From: Actinophytocola sp.
Lineage (GTDB): Bacteria > Actinomycetota > Actinomycetes > Mycobacteriales > Pseudonocardiaceae
DNA: 35,687 nt
Direction of reading: 5' to 3'
Assembly (NCBI RefSeq): GCF_009379765.1
Contig: NZ_WHTD01000083.1
Span: 1-35,687, forward strand
Made by a program: the position numbers and the translations under genes. Position 1 is the stretch's first letter, and the number at the start of each line of letters is the position of its first letter. Below the pieces are notes generated by a model. The model worked only from the letters and a program-made list of their open reading frames with translations, was not told the origin of the DNA and searched no databases. Of the stretch, positions 15,586 through 23,658 are shown piece by piece.

Positions 15586-16476
15586 TCACTGCTCTGTGCC
15601 GGGTTCGTGTTTCTCGCCGTCGACGTAGTCGTAGAAACCGCCGCTCGTCTTGCGGCCGAGGCGGCCGGCGCTGACCAGCGCGCGCAGAGATTCCGGAGGC
15701 TCGAAGCGCTCGCCGTAGAAGGAGGCCATGGCGGTCGTCGCGCGCAACACGGTGTCCAGACCGGCCAGGTCCTGGGTCTCCAGCGGCCCCATCCGGTGCC
15801 CGAACATCATGCGCGCCACCCGGTCGATGTCGGCAGGGCCGGCCACACCATCGTCGACCATGCGTCCGGCCTCGGTGAACAACGCGACGCTCAGCCGGTT
15901 GGAGATGAATCCGGGAAGGTCCGTGCGACAGACGACGTACTCGCGGCCGCACCGCGCCGCGAATTCCCGCACGACGCGCAATGCCTCTTCGGAGGTCGAC
16001 CGCCCCACCACCAATTCGACCAGCAGCATCAGCTGTGGAGGATTGGACCAGTGCATGCCGATCACCCGAGATGGATCGGCGGTGTGCTGGGCGACCTGGG
16101 TCATCGGGAACTGCGAGGTGTTCGTGGCGAGGACGACGTCGGCACGACACAGGCCATCCAGGCGTCGGAACAAGGCTTGCTTCGCACCGAGGTCTTCGAC
16201 GATCGCCTCGATGACGAGGTCCGCACGGGCCGCCGGCTCGTCGAGGCTCGTCGTCAGGCGGATGTGGCGCAGTGCGTCGTCGGCCCGTGTCCGGGTCAGT
16301 CTTGCGGCCCGCACGAGCCGGTTCAGGCTGGTGGCGATCGCATCTCGCGCCGCCGTCAGCGATGCCGGCGAGATGTCGACCAGCGTGACGTCGCAGCCCG
16401 CACCGGCGGCCACCTGCGCGATGCCGCAGCCCATCACGCCGGCCCCGACGACGGTGACATCACGGACATCGGTCAT
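15586..16476 (-). CDS. 3-hydroxyacyl-CoA dehydrogenase
   Basis: A 296-residue NAD-dependent dehydrogenase of the 3-hydroxybutyryl-CoA dehydrogenase type. The Rossmann motif GAGVMG is at 11-16, with Asp34 ending beta-2 (VTLVDIS) as expected for NAD. The catalytic histidine is His142 in GMHWSNPP; the usual family sequence is GMHFFNP, so the substitution may reflect an unusual acyl group. The C-terminal domain carries LPGFISNRLSVALFTEAGRM and GPLETQDLAGLD. It oxidises a 3-hydroxyacyl-CoA to the 3-ketoacyl-CoA, which the neighbouring thiolase would cleave. The ATG start overlaps the thiolase stop (ATGA). Confidence 0.9.
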   Translation of the reverse strand: MTDVRDVTVVGAGVMGCGIAQVAAGAGCDVTLVDISPASLTAARDAIATSLNRLVRAARLTRTRADDALRHIRLTTSLDEPAARADLVIEAIVEDLGAKQALFRRLDGLCRADVVLATNTSQFPMTQVAQHTADPSRVIGMHWSNPPQLMLLVELVVGRSTSEEALRVVREFAARCGREYVVCRTDLPGFISNRLSVALFTEAGRMVDDGVAGPADIDRVARMMFGHRMGPLETQDLAGLDTVLRATTAMASFYGERFEPPESLRALVSAGRLGRKTSGGFYDYVDGEKHEPGTEQ

Positions 16477-17660
16477 GCCGGAGGCTCCTTGCCGAAGATC
16501 GAGATGAAGGAGACGAGCTCGCCGGGGTAGCCCCCCATGTTCTGGGTGAGCCCCAGGGACACGTCGGGACGTTGCCGCGCACCGGCCTCACCGCGGAACT
16601 GGAGCCACAGCTCGAACATCATGCGCAGGCCACTGGCACCCACCGGATGCCCGAACGACTTCAACCCGCCGTCGGGGTTGACCGCCAGTTCCCCATCGAG
16701 GTCGTAGACACCGTCGAGGACGTCACGCCACCCGTGCCCTCGCGCGGAGAAACCCAGATCCTCCATGAGGATGAGCTCGGTCGGGGTGAAGCAGTCGTGC
16801 ACCTCGGCGAGGGAGAGCTCGCGTCTCGGGTCGATGATGCCCGCCTGGGCGTAGGCATCCGCCGCGCACGCGACGACCTCGGGAAAACTGGCGTGCGAGT
16901 GGCCGGCCGTCATCGATCCAGTGCTCGCACCGGTGTGCAGCGACAAGGCCTTGAGATACATCGGCGTGTCGGTGTACCTCGTGGCGTCCGCACTCCGGAC
17001 GACCAGTGCGGCAGCGGCACCGTCCGCGACTCCCGAACAGTCGAAGACACCGAGGTCCCCGGCCACGCGCGGTGCCTCATCGATGGTGGTCTTGGGGACA
17101 GTTCTGGTGTACTGGGCGCGTTCGGGGTTCTTGGCTCCGTTGGCGTGGTTCTTCCACGCGATGTGCGTCATGGCGCGCCGGACGTCCGCGTCGGCTACGC
17201 CGTAGGCGTGGGCATAGTCCGCGGGGAGCATGGCGTACCTGGCCGGAGCGCTGATCGCGGGCGCGGTGTTGTCACCAGGAGCTTCGGGGGCGACCAGGCC
17301 GCTGAAGCCGCTGTCCTTGAGCTTTTCGACCCCGACCGCCATCGCGACGTCACAGGCCCCCGACGCAACGGCGAAGGCCGCGTTTCGCATCGCGTCCGAA
17401 CCGCTCGCACAGAGGTTCTCCAGCCGGGTGACCGGTCGTGCGACCTTGAGCGCGCGGGCCAGCGGCAGCCCGGAGTTGGCCGAGGCGAGGGTCGCGAACC
17501 AGTAGGCGTCGACCGCGGCCACATCGAGGCCGCCCGCCGCCGCCAGGCATTGCCGAACCGCGTCGATGAGCAGGTCATCGGCGGACTGGTCCCAGCGTTC
17601 ACCGAAACGGGTGCAGCCCATGCCGACGATGGCGACCTTGTCCGTGAGCCGTGCGCTCAT
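16473..17660 (-). CDS. Thiolase, SCPx / lipid-transfer-protein type
   Basis: A 395-residue thiolase. The acyl-accepting cysteine is Cys84 in ENLCASGSDAM, and the His of GHPVGASG is present. The last motif reads TQNMGGYPGEL instead of the classical C-x-G-G-G, so the second catalytic cysteine is missing, as in SCP2-thiolases and steroid side-chain thiolase/aldolases. Such enzymes often work with a DUF35 partner, and here a DUF35 domain is fused to the protein encoded immediately upstream. It may cleave a 3-ketoacyl-CoA or perform a retro-aldol step. Four-base overlaps on both sides tie it to the HMG-CoA-synthase-like protein and the dehydrogenase. Confidence 0.88.
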   Translation of the reverse strand: MSARLTDKVAIVGMGCTRFGERWDQSADDLLIDAVRQCLAAAGGLDVAAVDAYWFATLASANSGLPLARALKVARPVTRLENLCASGSDAMRNAAFAVASGACDVAMAVGVEKLKDSGFSGLVAPEAPGDNTAPAISAPARYAMLPADYAHAYGVADADVRRAMTHIAWKNHANGAKNPERAQYTRTVPKTTIDEAPRVAGDLGVFDCSGVADGAAAALVVRSADATRYTDTPMYLKALSLHTGASTGSMTAGHSHASFPEVVACAADAYAQAGIIDPRRELSLAEVHDCFTPTELILMEDLGFSARGHGWRDVLDGVYDLDGELAVNPDGGLKSFGHPVGASGLRMMFELWLQFRGEAGARQRPDVSLGLTQNMGGYPGELVSFISIFGKEPPA

Positions 17661-19039
17661 CGTCCACCTCCGGGCAGTGGGCGGCCCTTCCAGAAGTAGT
17701 CGGGTGCCCCGTGATCAGCCCAGGTGCGCCGAAAGACCATCTGGACCGGGTCACCGGGCTCGAGCTCCCCGGGCGAGGTGTCCGTGAGCGAGGCGCTCAT
17801 TCGCCCGCCGCCGTCGAAGTCCACGACGCCGGCCATGGCAGGTGGCGCGAGGCTGCCGGTGATGCCGTCGGTCGTCAGCGCCACCAGCCGGGCGGGGCAG
17901 TCCGCGACGGGGTGTGGTACGACGGAGTCGAGCGCATGGCAGGACCCGCACATGCGCTGGGGAGGCAACCACACCGCGCCGCACGCCTGACAGCGCGACC
18001 CGGTCAGGGCGAACTTCCAGTCCCGGTTGCGGTGGAAGGCCGCCGGGAAGGGCGCCGCGTGATCGGGGCGACGAGGGGGCTCCCGGTCCAACCATCCGCG
18101 CCAGGCAAGAAAGTCCGGGTAGCTGACGGGCCGGCCCCGGCGCCCCGAGCCCTCGGCGTTCGCTGGGTGTCCGTCGCGAAGGACACGCAGCAGCATCGCT
18201 CCCACACTGCTCGCCGCAGAGATGACCAGAATCGTGTCGCCCGCCGCCGAGCGATCCAACGCCGACGCGGTCAGCTGGCCGACATCGGCCGCCCCACAGT
18301 AGCCGACGTGGTCGCGATGCCAGGTCTGCACCGCGGAGTCGCGGCCCCAGCGCGCGGAGATCGTTGCGGCAAGGCGGCGATCGGGCGCGGCGACCACGGT
18401 GCGTACGGGCAGCCCATCGAGTCCCGCGGCGCCGGTGACCTCGGCGACGACGTCATCCACCGCGGCGCCGTGCACGCTGGCGATGAGCCTCTCCTCGGCT
18501 ACATGGGCGAATCGCTGGCCCGGCACCCGCCAGCGGTCCATGAGGTCCAGCGAGCGGGAGCAGATCGCGACCACGTCGGCCACCGCGGTGTCGCCATCAC
18601 CGAACAGGAAGGCCGCCGCGCCGTCCCCACCCTCCGACTCGGCGGTCGACCCCGGCCGGCCCGTATGCAGGTCGCTGAGCACCGCGGTTCCTCCGGTCGC
18701 GGACGCGCACGCCAAAGCCGCGAAACCACTCGAGAGCCCACAGACGTCCAACGTCAGCGCTTCCTGCGACCCGCCAACCGCCGCCTGCACGAACGCCGCG
18801 TTGGTCTTGTCCAGGAACACCGGAGAGGACGTGGCGAAGTACAGCCAGTCGGTCCGACGCGCGGCAGGAGGCAACCGACGTATCGCACCCACCGCCATCG
18901 TGATGGGATCCTCGTCGAAACCGGCCACGGCCCGAACTCCGGCACCGACCTGTGCCATGCCCAGCGCCGCACCGATCGCGGCGCGGGAGAGCTCGTGGGC
19001 GGGCCGGTAGCTCGCGTACGCGAGCAAGCGCGCGGTCAC
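17657..19039 (-). CDS. HMG-CoA-synthase-like protein fused to a DUF35 zinc-ribbon/OB-fold domain
   Basis: A 460-residue two-domain protein. Residues 1-300 resemble HMG-CoA synthase and KAS III-type thiolase-fold enzymes: AGFDEDPITMAVGAIRRL, a candidate acyl-enzyme cysteine Cys100 in LDVCGLSSGFAAL, and HRDHVGYCGAADVG near 241-254. Residues about 330-455 are a DUF35 (acyl-CoA-associated) domain with a zinc ribbon of Cys350, Cys353, Cys364 and Cys367 followed by an OB fold (STTDGITGSLAPP-like and FRRTWADHGAPDYFW). In archaea a separate DUF35 protein bridges thiolase and HMG-CoA synthase; here the bridge is covalently attached and the thiolase is next in the operon. GTG start with a GTGA overlap with the ferredoxin stop. 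Confidence 0.82.
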   Translation of the reverse strand: MTARLLAYASYRPAHELSRAAIGAALGMAQVGAGVRAVAGFDEDPITMAVGAIRRLPPAARRTDWLYFATSSPVFLDKTNAAFVQAAVGGSQEALTLDVCGLSSGFAALACASATGGTAVLSDLHTGRPGSTAESEGGDGAAAFLFGDGDTAVADVVAICSRSLDLMDRWRVPGQRFAHVAEERLIASVHGAAVDDVVAEVTGAAGLDGLPVRTVVAAPDRRLAATISARWGRDSAVQTWHRDHVGYCGAADVGQLTASALDRSAAGDTILVISAASSVGAMLLRVLRDGHPANAEGSGRRGRPVSYPDFLAWRGWLDREPPRRPDHAAPFPAAFHRNRDWKFALTGSRCQACGAVWLPPQRMCGSCHALDSVVPHPVADCPARLVALTTDGITGSLAPPAMAGVVDFDGGGRMSASLTDTSPGELEPGDPVQMVFRRTWADHGAPDYFWKGRPLPGGGR

Positions 19040-19305
19040 CGGTGTGCTCCCTCGCCCGCCGGCCGCCAGCTGATCGCGCTGACCGGGCAGGACGCAGCGG
19101 CCTCATCGAGGGCTCTGTCGATGGTGTCGTCGATCTGCTCGTCCGCCGGCGCCTCAAGGTCGACGACGGTCGCCTTACCGTCATCGCCGAGCGCGAACAC
19201 TCCCCGGGCGATGCTGCCGCACATCGCTGATCCCACACAGGAGTCGGTGTCGATCTCGATGAGACGCCGCGGCCGGCCGGCCGATGTCCGGGTGTCAGTC
19301 GTCAT
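19036..19305 (-). CDS. P450-associated ferredoxin
   Basis: An 89-residue small ferredoxin. Its cluster ligands are Cys23, Cys29 and Cys73 (CVGSAMC and SCP), with serine (Ser26) at the position that in other P450 ferredoxins holds Cys, His, Ala or Gly. Three cysteines imply a [3Fe-4S] cluster. It should deliver electrons to the P450, whose coding end it overlaps by 11 bp. The ATG at 19305 is the natural start (MTTDTRTSAG); an earlier in-frame codon would lie inside the P450 gene. No ferredoxin reductase is encoded nearby. Confidence 0.88.
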   Translation of the reverse strand: MTTDTRTSAGRPRRLIEIDTDSCVGSAMCGSIARGVFALGDDGKATVVDLEAPADEQIDDTIDRALDEAAASCPVSAISWRPAGEGAHR

Positions 19306-20590
19306 GCGCCGCGGCTCCCTTCGATACGGGTGAGCCGCCACTGGCGAGCCGGACGGGTACCCGTTCCAACCCGTTGAGCAGCAGGAGCCGGTGGCGGCGC
19401 AAGCTGCCGGCCGGGAGGGCGAGCTCGAGGCGTGGCATCTGTTGCAGGAACACGGTCAGCGCACCGGTCAACTCCATCCGTGCCAACGCGGCTCCCAGGC
19501 AGAAGTGGATCCCCATCCCGAAGGACAGGTGCGGATTCTCGGCCCGGTCGATGCGCAGCGACTGTGGTTCGGAAAAGCGGCGGGGATCCCGGTTCGCCGC
19601 GGCCTGGACCAGATAGATGCGGCTTCCCTTGCTGATCCGGTGACCGCCCAGTTCGAGGTCCTCCGTCGCACGACGCACGCTGAGCCTGCTGGGACCTTCC
19701 AGCCGGAGACACTCCTCGACAGCCGTCGGGACAAGGGCGAGGTCCGCCATCAGCCGTCGGTAGTCCGGCGGTGAGTCCAGGAGCTGGGCCAAGGCGTTGC
19801 CCAGCGCGTTCTGCACGGTCTTGTAGCCGGCATCCAGGATCAGCATGGAGGTGGCGACGAGTTCCCGGTCCGTCAAGGCGTCATCGAGCTCCTTGGCCGC
19901 CACCAAGCCGGAGAGGATGTTCTCGGCGGGCCGCCGGCGATAGCGGGCGATGAGCTCTTCGAGGTACGCCTCGAACTCCTGCATCGCCTGCGCGACCCGA
20001 TGATCTCGGCCGGAGTTCTTGGTCGAGCCGTTGATGAACAGACCGAGTTCCTCGGCCCAGTACCTCAGCCGGTCGCCATCCTCCTCCGGGACACCGAACA
20101 TGTCCGCGATCACCCGTCCGGGCAGCGGCACGCAGAACTCATCGACCAGGTCAACCTCCGACTCGCCGCCGTCGAGTCTGGTGCGCATGGCGGTGGTGAG
20201 CTCCAATGCGATGCGCTCGACCTTGCCGCGCAGCATTCGCACGCGGCGCGGCGTGAAGGACTTGTGGACCAGGCCGCGCAGGCGGGTGTGGTCCGGCGGG
20301 GAAATGAACACCAACCACCTGTTGAGCAGATCGAACATCGCCCGCAACCGCTCGCCCGCCTCCGCGGGCAGGGCCTGCATGTACGGACCGATCCGGTCAC
20401 TCCCAATGGCCGCGTTGCGGTAGGCGCCCAGCACGTCCTCGTAGCGGGTGACGAGCCAAGCACGGTGCACCTCGCTCCACAGGACGGGGGCACGCTCCAC
20501 CAGTTCGGCGAAGTAGCCGTGCGGGTTCGCCAGGGTGGCCGGCGCCACCAGATCCACCGTGGACAGACCACCCGAGTCGGAGTGCTCCAT
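19295..20590 (-). CDS. Cytochrome P450
   Basis: A 431-residue bacterial P450. The heme loop is FGMGIHFCLGAALAR with Cys364 as iron ligand; the K-helix ExxR is ECLR in VEECLRLEGPSRLSVRR; the I-helix reads LILDAGYKTVQNALG, so the usual AGxxT becomes AGYKT. The C-helix HTRLRGLVHKSFTPR is standard. It is expected to hydroxylate an aliphatic or alicyclic substrate at the start of the pathway. I chose the ATG at 20590 (GGGAG 8 nt upstream) over a TTG two codons earlier. It is the first gene of the operon, divergent from the XRE-TetR regulator across a palindromic operator. Confidence 0.92.
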   Translation of the reverse strand: MEHSDSGGLSTVDLVAPATLANPHGYFAELVERAPVLWSEVHRAWLVTRYEDVLGAYRNAAIGSDRIGPYMQALPAEAGERLRAMFDLLNRWLVFISPPDHTRLRGLVHKSFTPRRVRMLRGKVERIALELTTAMRTRLDGGESEVDLVDEFCVPLPGRVIADMFGVPEEDGDRLRYWAEELGLFINGSTKNSGRDHRVAQAMQEFEAYLEELIARYRRRPAENILSGLVAAKELDDALTDRELVATSMLILDAGYKTVQNALGNALAQLLDSPPDYRRLMADLALVPTAVEECLRLEGPSRLSVRRATEDLELGGHRISKGSRIYLVQAAANRDPRRFSEPQSLRIDRAENPHLSFGMGIHFCLGAALARMELTGALTVFLQQMPRLELALPAGSLRRHRLLLLNGLERVPVRLASGGSPVSKGAAAHDD

Positions 20591-20620
20591 CGACAACGCT
20601 CCCTCGTTCGAGATGAGTTG

Positions 20621-20649
20621 AGTAAAGCACCGATCGATCGATCGGACAA
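20621..20649 (-). promoter_or_regulatory. Candidate promoter of the catabolic operon
   Basis: Minus-strand -35 TTGTCC (20649-20644), a 17-bp spacer, and -10 TTTACT (20626-20621); transcription would begin near 20614, giving a leader of about 24 nt with GGGAG before the P450 start. The palindrome at 20630-20645 fills most of the spacer, so a bound repressor would block polymerase. Confidence 0.5.
20630..20645. promoter_or_regulatory. Palindromic operator CCGATCGATCGATCGG, with a second half-copy
   Basis: A perfect 16-bp palindrome in the divergent P450/regulator spacer. A related copy, CGATCGATTGG, lies at 20676-20686, 46 bp away and before the regulator gene, with a TACTAT hexamer immediately after. 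Two sites suggest control of both divergent units by the XRE-TetR protein. GATC repeats could also be slippage-prone low-complexity sequence, but their position between the promoter boxes argues for an operator. Confidence 0.6.
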
Positions 20650-20723
20650 TACTTAGTTGTACACCTCTTCCGGAGCGATCGATTGGTCTGTACTATCCGC
20701 TGTGTGGGAGACGTCGGATCGCT

Positions 20724-21710
20724 GTGCGTGGCCAATCCGCAGAGCTGTCGTGGCATGGCGCAGTGACCGGACTCTCGAAGGCAGCGCGACGCTCCCAGCC
20801 TCGCCTCAGCCGCCTCCCGCAAGCGGAGCGCGACCGCATCGGCATTGAGTTCCATCGCGCTCGGTCGACCAAGGGGCTGAGCCAACGAACGCTGGCCGAC
20901 CACATCGGAGTCACCCCCGCCGCGATCAGCGCGGTCGAAAACGGTCGCATCGGCATGAGCCTGGACCGGCTCACGAAGGCCGCGGATCTCCTGGGTGTGG
21001 ACCTGCCCCAACTGATCCAGGCCGGCAGCAGTGGCCCCCCGGGAGATCACGGCCTCTATCCACGCACCGCCGGCACCGACGACGTCGACTGGAGAGCCTT
21101 CCCGACCCCGCGCCTGGACGCACCGCTGCAGGGCGCCCTCTCGGCCTTCCTCGATCTCGGCTACCACGGAGCCACCGTCCGCGACATCGCGGCGCGAGCC
21201 GGTTTATCCGTCCCCGGCTTGTACCACTACTACCCCAACAAGCACGCGCTCCTGGTCGAACTGCTTCGGATGACCATGGACGACATCATCACCCGCTGCC
21301 GTGCGGCACGCGCGGAGGGAACCCGTACCGCGGAACGGTTCGCGTTCCTCGTGGAATGTCTCGCCCTGTTCCACATCCACCGACGCCAGTTCGGCCTGAT
21401 TGCCTTCAGCGAAATGCGCAGCTTGGGTCCGGAAGCCCACAAACGCCACCTCGAGGATCGACGCCTCGTACAAGACATGGTGCTCGACGAAGTCGACCGA
21501 GGACGCCTCGAGAAGGTGTTCCTCACACCGAAGCCGCACGAGGCCGCCCGCGCCGTCGTCGCCACGTGCATGGCCATACCGCAGTGGTTCTCGGAAGACG
21601 GCTCGTCGACGGCCGAGGAAGTCGCGAAGCAGCACGTCGAGATCGCCTTCGACATCGTGCGCTGCCCCATCAGGAGGCGACCGAACCTCGAAAAACGACA
21701 TAGCCGATGA
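20724..21710 (+). CDS. XRE-TetR fusion transcriptional regulator
   Basis: A 328-residue regulator with two DNA-binding domains. Residues 41-96 are an XRE (HTH_3) domain: GLSQRTLADHIGVTPAAIS, then VENGRIGMSLDRLTKAADLL. Residues 131-178 are a TetR_N domain: FLDLGYHGATVRDIAARAG, then LSVPGLYHYYPNKHALLVEL, followed by a helical ligand-binding domain to the end. TetR ligand domains usually bind pathway substrates or CoA thioesters. The start is uncertain: GTG 20724 is used; GTG 20763 would remove 13 residues and keep both domains. It is divergent from the P450 operon and is probably its repressor. Confidence 0.85.
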   Translation: MRGQSAELSWHGAVTGLSKAARRSQPRLSRLPQAERDRIGIEFHRARSTKGLSQRTLADHIGVTPAAISAVENGRIGMSLDRLTKAADLLGVDLPQLIQAGSSGPPGDHGLYPRTAGTDDVDWRAFPTPRLDAPLQGALSAFLDLGYHGATVRDIAARAGLSVPGLYHYYPNKHALLVELLRMTMDDIITRCRAARAEGTRTAERFAFLVECLALFHIHRRQFGLIAFSEMRSLGPEAHKRHLEDRRLVQDMVLDEVDRGRLEKVFLTPKPHEAARAVVATCMAIPQWFSEDGSSTAEEVAKQHVEIAFDIVRCPIRRRPNLEKRHSR

Positions 21711-21834
21711 GCACGCCGGATTCATGGCATGCGCAACGAGGTTGGCACCGGCGTCCACGGTGGCTCATCGAGGGTCACTACGCCGGCACCCTGCCGATCC
21801 GGCTGGCCGCACCTTGGTCACCTTCACCGCGAGA

Positions 21835-22248
21835 TCATTTGGGCACCTCTACCGTCATGCCGGTGGTCAGTTCGGGACTGGACACCTCGACTCGACCACC
21901 GGCGAACGGTCCGACCTCGACCGGCACGCCATCGGTGGCGAAGCGCTGCCACAGCCAGGCCGCGCCGAGGGCGACGAAGCCGCCCGCCGCCCACAGGGCG
22001 TGGCGCATGCAGTACGGCACGAGCGACGCCGCGCCGACCCACAGCAGGGCCGGATCGAGAGCCGCCATGACCGCCCACAGCGCTGCCGCTCCGAGCAGGT
22101 AAGGCAGGTGCGCCAGGCTGGAATCGCGCCGCCGGACGAACCAGTACGCGTACCAGGCACCGAGCGCACCCGCGAAGGCTAGCTGCACCGCGACCGGGCG
22201 GGCCTCGGCCCCGGTGCTGGTGACCGGATCACCGGGCACCCACTGCAA
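21835..22248 (-). pseudogene. Histidine-kinase sensor-domain remnant
   Basis: The frame of 137 residues resembles the membrane sensor of the kinase at 3748-4968: both have a WY-x-x-W segment followed by basic residues, then a YLxGAxAxW helix, a (V/A)P(Y/F)CM motif and a helix ending WLWQRFA. After this point the remnant adds about 30 unrelated residues and stops; the dimerisation and ATPase domains are absent. The 5' end is also unclear (TTG 22248 or GTG 22239). I read it as the leftover of a second two-component system that once stood beside the MFS/reductase operon. Confidence 0.65.
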
Positions 22249-22257
22249 GCGCCCGGT

Positions 22258-22377
22258 GTGGCCATTGTGGACACTGACTGTACGGTTCGCTTTCTGTATC
22301 GCGGCAAGACCTTGGGCGACTACCCGTCGATCGCGGACATTCGTGCGGCAGTCGGGCGGCTCGCGACATCGGCGTGA
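22258..22377 (+). other. Short open frame, possible C-terminal gene fragment
   Basis: Forty codons from a GTG read VAIVDTDCTVRFLYRGKTLG, then DYPSIADIRAAVGRLATSA and stop. Composition looks like protein and unlike the neighbouring frames, but I recognise no family and see no Shine-Dalgarno sequence. It ends 5 bp before the stop of the convergent MFS gene. It may be the tail of a deleted gene. Confidence 0.25.
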
Positions 22378-22381
22378 GGCA

Positions 22382-23658
22382 TCACCGGGATTCTCGGCTG
22401 GCCACGGCGTATCCCGCGGCGGCGAGCGCGTAGCCGACGGCGATGGCGGCCAGCACCGGGTAGGACTTGCCGGTGTCGGGCAGGGCGACGGCCGCGAGCA
22501 CGGCGGCGGTGACGAAGGCGGCGTTGAACAGGGCGTCGTAGAAGGAGAACACCCGGCCGCGGAAGTGGTCGGCGATGCGTGCCTGCAGGATGCTTTCGAC
22601 GCAGATCCTGCTGCCTTGCGCGACCGCGCCCAACAGGACAGCGGCTACGAGCAGCGGCGCCATCCGGTAGGGCAGTCCGAGCGCCACCTGGACCACCGCG
22701 GCCAGGGTGAACAGGGTCGTGATCCATCCGCGTGCCGACCAGCGCCGGGTGATCGCCGGGGTGACGGCCGCCGCCAGCAGCGTACCGAGCGCCGCCGCCG
22801 CGACAACCTGCGCCGCGCCCGCCAGTCCCGCGCGCAGCAGACCTTCGTCGGCGAAATAGTTCCGGTAGAGCAACAGGGTGGCGATGGTGGAGACGCCGTA
22901 GAGCACCCGGTGCGCGCCGATCGCCGCCAGTGCGGCGACGGCTGGGCGGTGGCGCGCTACGTCCCGGGCGCCGTCGACGAGATCACGTACGGTGCGTGCC
23001 AGAGCCCGTGCCGTGGAGCGCACCGCGGGTTCCGGGCCGAGCGCCTCGGCGGCGAAGGTCGCGGCCAGCGCGGCGGATGCCGTGTAGACCCGCCCGCGAT
23101 CAGGGCGGACACCGCAGCCGTCCAGTCGGAAGCATCACCGAGGTGACGGATCCCCAACCCGAGCCCGGTACCGGCCGCACCGCCGATCAGCCCGCACACC
23201 GTCCACACCGAGTTGGCCAGTACCAGCCGGTCACCGGCCACCACGTGCGGCAGCGCCGCCAGCGAGGCCGCGCTGTGCAGCCGACCGATGCTCACGGCCG
23301 TCAGCGCGGTCAGCAAGAACATCGGCCCGATCGGGCCCGTCGTGAGCAGCGAGACGGCCGCGACCAGGACTACCGCGGCGCGCAGCAGGTTGCCGAGCGC
23401 GAGCACGCGGGTGCGGCGCCAGTGATCGAGCAGGGGCCCGGTGAACGGTCCGACGACGCTATAAGGCAGCAGCAACACCGCGAAACCCGCTGCGGCCTGC
23501 CCCGCCGTCGCGGCACGTTCGGGGCTGAAGAAGATCGAACTGGCCAGGCTGGTCTGGAACAACCCATCGGCTCCCAAGGAGACCACCCGTACCCCGAGCA
23601 GCTTGCCGAATCCCGGCGTCCGCCACAGAGCGCGCAGGTCGCCGGTGCCGCGGGTCAC
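22382..23658 (-). pseudogene. MFS transporter with a frameshift
   Basis: Two abutting frames form one major-facilitator protein of about 425 residues. The first (GTG 23658) covers helices 1-6, with LLLPYSVVGPFTGPLLDHWR as the helix 2-3 loop region. The second covers helices 7-12, with HRVLYGVSTIATLLLYRNYF and RIADHFRGRVFSFYDALFN. They join at 23088-23091, where reading one extra G in the GGG run gives VSALIAGGVYTASAALAATF and in-frame continuation. Substrate unknown. The GTG start overlaps the stop of the upstream disulfide reductase (GTGA), so they form one operon. A single-base run change may be genuine or a sequencing error. Confidence 0.75.

Noticed and set aside
17651..19333. 560-codon plus-strand frame
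   Set aside because: Antisense to the HMGS-DUF35 and ferredoxin genes; high-GC codon bias keeps the opposite frame open.
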